A stretch of 64,000 bases of DNA. It comes from Agarilytica sp033852165 (GTDB lineage Bacteria; Pseudomonadota; Gammaproteobacteria; Pseudomonadales; Cellvibrionaceae). The notes under the pieces were generated by a model. That model made no database searches, was not told the origin of the DNA, and saw only the letters and a program-made list of their open reading frames with translations. Position 1 is the first letter of the stretch, and each line of letters starts with the position of its first letter. The position numbers and the translations under genes are program-made. Positions 63,932 through 64,000 of the stretch are shown here, in pieces. The stretch lies in the NCBI GenBank assembly GCA_033852165.1, contig JAWSUZ010000014.1:19333-83332 (forward strand), given 5' to 3'.

Positions 63932-64000
63932 TCTCCAGACAGCGACAACGCTTCTAGAGAGCGAGAAGTTAGGATGTTCATCTCGTTTAAACTGAAAGCT

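Noticed and set aside
1..64000. Mobile-element genes, phage genes, toxin-antitoxin pairs, CRISPR arrays
   Set aside because: None of the translations shows transposase, integrase, capsid, toxin or Cas motifs, and no regularly spaced repeats were seen.

Overview
The window reads as a chromosome segment of a marine-type gammaproteobacterium in the Pseudomonas/Cellvibrionaceae neighbourhood (Saccharophagus/Teredinibacter-like). The assignment rests on gene order and protein style: murJ-ribF-ileS-lspA-fkpB-ispH followed by a minor-pilin operon, pilSR beside nadE, bamD divergent from rluD-pgeF-clpB, and ilvI-ilvH-ilvC followed by pssA. Composition is slightly AT-rich by eye. No transposase, integrase, CRISPR array, tRNA or rRNA gene body was recognised; the window appears to end in the promoter and leader of a stable-RNA operon.

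Layout. 1-8.8 kb: the 3' end of a large non-ribosomal peptide synthetase (A-PCP-C-A-PCP-C-A-PCP-TE), cut by the window start. 8.8-11.5 kb: a thin accessory zone with a poly-G tract, a secreted MetX-like alpha/beta hydrolase, a small DUF3820 gene and the wreck of an interrupted gene. 11.6-25.8 kb, all minus strand: moxR, DUF58, DUF4381, batA, batB and batD (an inner-membrane/periplasmic MoxR-VWA system), then an anchored protein of 463 aa, a 118-aa protein and a giant 1359-aa membrane protein of unknown function. 25.9-30.9 kb: the large NAD-dependent glutamate dehydrogenase. 31-34.9 kb: accessory genes (VOC protein, WYL regulator, VPLPA-CTERM exported protein, OmpA-like protein) and two structured repeat-like elements.

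34.9-42.3 kb: housekeeping genes for lipid II flipping, FAD synthesis, isoleucyl-tRNA charging, lipoprotein signal peptidase, a peptidyl-prolyl isomerase and isoprenoid synthesis. 42.5-50.3 kb: type IV pilus genes. A decayed fimT is followed by pilV-pilW-pilX, a 124-aa secreted protein where pilY1 normally sits, and pilE; an intact fimT-like gene and pilSR lie on the other strand. 50.4-59.1 kb: nadE, bamD, rluD, pgeF, a DUF3313-like protein, clpB and a DUF4124 protein. 59.5-63.8 kb: the branched-chain amino-acid genes ilvI-ilvH-ilvC and pssA. The last 140 bases carry a strong sigma-70 promoter with an AT-rich upstream element and a GC-rich discriminator.

How the parts relate. The pilus genes form one system: PilS/PilR normally activates pilin transcription, and FimT/PilV/PilW/PilX/PilE build or prime the fibre. 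The minus-strand Bat cluster is an operon with translational overlaps. The best candidates for something undescribed are the terminal NRPS module with a non-canonical adenylation pocket, the 1359-aa protein at the end of the Bat cluster, the remodelled minor-pilin operon, and a roughly 163-bp inverted-repeat element at 33.5 kb. All functional assignments come from reading motifs; no database search was run.
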